From: CAVUPF01 sp963777915
GTDB lineage: Bacteria; Actinomycetota; Thermoleophilia; Solirubrobacterales; 70-9
Direction of reading: 5' to 3'
NCBI GenBank assembly: GCA_963777915.1
Contig: CAVZSH010000005.1
Location: forward strand, 124,001 to 188,000
Length of the DNA: 64,000 bases
The notes beneath the pieces are model-generated. The model worked only from the letters and a program-made list of their open reading frames with translations, had not been told where the DNA came from and made no database searches. The position numbers and the translations under genes were made by a program. Positions 61,896 to 64,000 of this stretch are shown piece after piece (positions within the stretch are counted from its first letter, which is position 1; each line of letters starts with the position of its first letter).

Positions 61896-62812
61896 CAGGA
61901 CGCCACCCCCAGCTTCTCCTTGACCGCGTCGGGGATCTCGTCGATCCGCTCGACCACACGGATGCCGGCTGCTTCGAGGCGGGCGATCTTCTCGGTCGCG
62001 GTGTCCTCGGCGCCCTCGACGATCGTGCCGGCGTGGCCGAAGCTCATCCCCTTCATCTCCTCCTCGTCCATGAACTTGCCGGCCATGAACGCGATGATCG
62101 GCAGCCGCGAGTCGTTCTCCTTCACCCAGGCGGAGAGCTGTGCCTCCATGCGGCCGCCGGGCTCGGTGTAGATGACGATCGCCTTGGTCTGCTCATCGGC
62201 CTCGAAGTAGGGCATCAGCTCGGCGTAGGTGGATCCGATGATCGCGTCGCCGCCGATCGAGACCGCGGTGGAGACGCCGAGGCCGGCCTGAGTCAGCGAG
62301 GAGGAGATCTCAGTGGTCATCCCGCCCGAGCGACTCATCACCCCTACCGGGCCCGGCGCGTAGGCCTTGGCGGCATCTTTGGCGGGGCCGCCGATGCCAC
62401 CCATCTTGCAGACCCCGGGGACGATCAGGCCGAGGCAATTGGGGCCGATGATCCGCGCCCCTCGCATCGCCGCCAGCTCGACCATCTGGGCGACGTCGCG
62501 GCGCGGGATGCGCTCGGTGACGATGACAATCAGCCCGATCCCGTTCTCAATCGCCTCAAAGACGGCGTCCTTGGTGAAGGCGGGGGGGACGGTGACGACC
62601 GAGCCGTCGATCGGGCCGCCGTAGCTCTCCACGGCCTGGGCGACGGTGTCGAAGACCGGCACCCCGTGCACCTCGCGGCCCTTGCGCCCGGGGGTGACGC
62701 CGCCGACCACCTCCGAGCCGTAATCGAGGCACTCCCTGGTCAGGTTTACCGCCTCCCGCCCGGTGATCCCCTGGACGATGAAGGTCGTGTCCTTGCTCAG
62801 CAGGATGCTCAT
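61895..62812 (-). CDS. sucD: Succinate-CoA ligase subunit alpha SucD
   Basis: From ATG 62812 the 305-residue protein shows the CoA-binding Rossmann fold TTFIVQGITGREAVNLTREC, GVTPGRKGREVHGVPVFDTV, RIIGPNCLGLIVPGVCKMGG and GVMSRSGGMTTEISSSLTQA. The phosphorylated His is in MSFGHAGTIVEGAEDTA. It interconverts succinyl-CoA and succinate with nucleotide triphosphate formation in the TCA cycle. The beta subunit lies upstream but ~880 bp away, separated by a toxin-antitoxin pair on the other strand. The ferredoxin follows directly. Confidence 0.95.
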   Translation of the reverse strand: MSILLSKDTTFIVQGITGREAVNLTRECLDYGSEVVGGVTPGRKGREVHGVPVFDTVAQAVESYGGPIDGSVVTVPPAFTKDAVFEAIENGIGLIVIVTERIPRRDVAQMVELAAMRGARIIGPNCLGLIVPGVCKMGGIGGPAKDAAKAYAPGPVGVMSRSGGMTTEISSSLTQAGLGVSTAVSIGGDAIIGSTYAELMPYFEADEQTKAIVIYTEPGGRMEAQLSAWVKENDSRLPIIAFMAGKFMDEEEMKGMSFGHAGTIVEGAEDTATEKIARLEAAGIRVVERIDEIPDAVKEKLGVAS

Positions 62813-62932
62813 CTTGGGATCCGATCGCCGAGCCGGGAAATGTCGCCCTCGCTGCTGACCGAATTGGCAGGCAGGTGGGGGATGCGGGCGTCGATCGACG
62901 TCGTGAAAAGTAAAGTCTGATAATCTGATTTT

Positions 62933-63184
62933 ATGAGGCAGCTGAGCGCCACCGACGCGGCGCGGCGGTTCTCTGAGGTGCTCGACAGCGTCGAGTCTGA
63001 GGGCGAGTCGTTCGTCGTTGTCCGCCACGGCCGCGTCGTCGCCACGATCGGACCGGCGCTCGGCGGGACCGGGCGCTCGCTGAAGGAGGCGCTGTTAAAG
63101 AACCGGCCCGACACCGAGTGGGCCGCCGAGCTGCGCGAGCTGCGCGAGAGCATCGGCCCCGGAACGGACCCCTGGCGCGCCTGA
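62933..63184 (+). CDS. Phd/YefM-family antitoxin
   Basis: An 83-residue protein from ATG 62933. The opening RQLSATDAARRFSEVLDSVE and GESFVVVRHGRVVATIGPAL are the Phd/YefM DNA-binding fold. The C-terminal helix LKEALLKNRPDTEWAAELRE would cap the toxin. An AT-rich TAAAGTCTGATAATCTGATT just upstream holds the probable promoter. The PIN toxin follows immediately, and the pair lies between sucC and sucD in the opposite direction. Confidence 0.88.
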   Translation: MRQLSATDAARRFSEVLDSVESEGESFVVVRHGRVVATIGPALGGTGRSLKEALLKNRPDTEWAAELRELRESIGPGTDPWRA

Positions 63185-63582
63185 TCCTCGACACCACGGT
63201 GCTGATCGACGCCGAGCGCGGTGAGATGGCGAAGCTCGATCGGCTGATCGGCGACTCCGACGACGTTGCGATCGCCGCGATCACCGCGGCGGAGCTGCTT
63301 GTGGGCGTCGAGCTGGCGGACCCGAAACGGCGAGCGGGGCGCGAGGCATTCGTCACCGCGGTGCTCGAGGCTGTCCCGGCCGAGGGATATGACCTCGACG
63401 TCGCCAGGGAGCACGCGGCGCTGCTTGCCCACACCCGCCGCAGCGGCCGCCCGCGCGGCGCCCACGATCTGATCGTCGCTGCTACCGCGCGAGCTCGCGG
63501 ACGGGAGGTCGTTAGCGCCGAGCACGGCGGTTTCGCCGGGCTGCCCGAGGTCGTGGTGCGCGGGGCGCTCGAGGGGGGATAG
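63118..63582 (+). CDS. PIN-domain toxin (VapC-like)
   Basis: The conserved part begins LILDTTVLIDAERGEMAKLD right at the antitoxin stop (63182), then AAITAAELLVGVELADPKRR, EGYDLDVAREHAALLAHTRR and RGAHDLIVAATARARGREVV, with the acidic residues of PIN RNases intact. No ATG, GTG or TTG lies near 63175; a CTG there or the GTG at 63118, which overlaps the antitoxin by 67 bases, must serve. The protein proper is ~135 residues. It is a probable tRNA or mRNA cleaver controlled by the Phd-like partner. Confidence 0.85.
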   Translation: MGRRAARAAREHRPRNGPLARLILDTTVLIDAERGEMAKLDRLIGDSDDVAIAAITAAELLVGVELADPKRRAGREAFVTAVLEAVPAEGYDLDVAREHAALLAHTRRSGRPRGAHDLIVAATARARGREVVSAEHGGFAGLPEVVVRGALEGG

Positions 63583-63692
63583 GTAGCCGTCCGCTGCGAT
63601 CGTGCCGCTCGGCGCAGCGTCTCTAACGGTTGCGCGGTCAGCTGCTGAGGCGGCCGCCCTCGCCGCGATCGCCGAATGTAGGTGGACGCGTT

Positions 63693-64000
63693 TCACGCCG
63701 CCGCTCCCTGGATCTTTGAGACCGCCCGGCCCGCCGCCTCCCACATCGAGACGGAGCGGTCGCAGTACTCGACCCCATAGCGCTCGAGGATCTTGAACCC
63801 CTCCTCCTCCCAGGCGCCGGGGATGCGAAAGATCGCGATCGTCTCGCCGGGGTCCTTGCCGAGCTCCAGGCAGGCCTTGATCACGCCGCGGGCGACGATG
63901 TCGACCCGGGTGTTGGAGACGATCGACATCATCACGGCGATCTTCTCGACCCCGTCCTTCTGGAGGACCTCCTTGGCCAGGCCGCAGGCCTTGGCGACCG
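63693..64000 (-). CDS. sucC: Succinate-CoA ligase subunit beta SucC, C-terminal part
   Basis: The frame is open from the window edge to a stop at 63693 and encodes VAKACGLAKEVLQKDGVEKI, AVMMSIVSNTRVDIVARGVI and AIFRIPGAWEEEGFKILERY. These are the C-terminal CoA-ligase domain of SucC, here with MSIVSNTRVD at the usual NIFGGI-type nucleotide site. The N-terminal ATP-grasp domain lies outside the window. It pairs with sucD downstream, despite the intervening Phd-PIN genes. Confidence 0.8.
   Translation of the reverse strand, partial: VAKACGLAKEVLQKDGVEKIAVMMSIVSNTRVDIVARGVIKACLELGKDPGETIAIFRIPGAWEEEGFKILERYGVEYCDRSVSMWEAAGRAVSKIQGAAA

Overview
The window is high-GC DNA that reads like a chromosomal segment of a mycelium-free actinobacterium, most probably class Thermoleophilia (Solirubrobacterales-like). 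This placement is inference from gene content. The pointers are a Gram-positive SOS box in front of lexA, a c-di-AMP (ydaO-type) riboswitch in front of a secreted double-psi beta-barrel protein, frequent GTG starts, very large secreted paralogues and an alkB-rubredoxin operon. No rRNA or ribosomal protein gene is present to fix the taxonomy.

Left part (1-15.5 kb): a partial MMPL transporter and a divergent HxlR-type regulator share a nested palindromic operator. A relic tyrosine integrase and a tRNA-Gly(CCC) follow. The 3' half of that tRNA recurs at 5.30 kb (59 bp identical) and at 15.39 kb (degenerate), each time preceded by the same ~120 bp arm, so 2.95-15.44 kb is best read as two nested or tandem integrated elements at one tRNA. 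The first interval holds only wreckage (sigma fragment, GFA-family relic, frameshifted toxin). The second starts with the tail of a conjugative TraA/MobF helicase and carries a short-chain dehydrogenase pair, an overlapping three-gene lipid cassette (cyclopropane-synthase-like methyltransferase, DUF1365, COG2907 FAD oxidoreductase), toxin-antitoxin genes, and three copies of a structured cloverleaf-like repeat.

Middle (15.5-38.4 kb): two ~900-residue secreted paralogues in tandem with GAA-rich codon use, a glycosyltransferase, an SDR, ccmE-ccmF for cytochrome c maturation, secG, a TacA-TacT type toxin-antitoxin pair with a visible operator, an alkB-rubredoxin-tetR operon with start/stop overlaps, a GMC oxidoreductase, an AbrB-PIN pair, tRNA-Leu(GAG), lexA, the RNase P RNA with its terminator, and a complete group II intron inserted a few bases after that terminator.

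Right part (38.4-64 kb): the riboswitch-controlled RlpA-like protein, a type I glutamine synthetase with a one-base deletion, a YyaL/DUF255 protein, a GGDEF-EAL protein, a class III aminotransferase, a CAP-domain secreted protein and an acyl-CoA synthetase. An operon resembles methylamine utilisation genes (MauE, MauA-like, MauD, MauF-like) but has no heavy chain and lacks one of the two tryptophans needed for the TTQ cofactor. Next comes a complete selenocysteine locus (selC, selB, selA, selD), then a ferredoxin, sucD and the end of sucC, with a Phd/PIN toxin-antitoxin pair lying in opposite orientation between sucC and sucD.

Several genes carry a single-base frameshift (glnA, mauE-like, PIN, RelE-like, a conserved hypothetical). 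Some are surely relics in islands, but glnA and mauE would normally be intact, so sequencing or assembly error must be considered.
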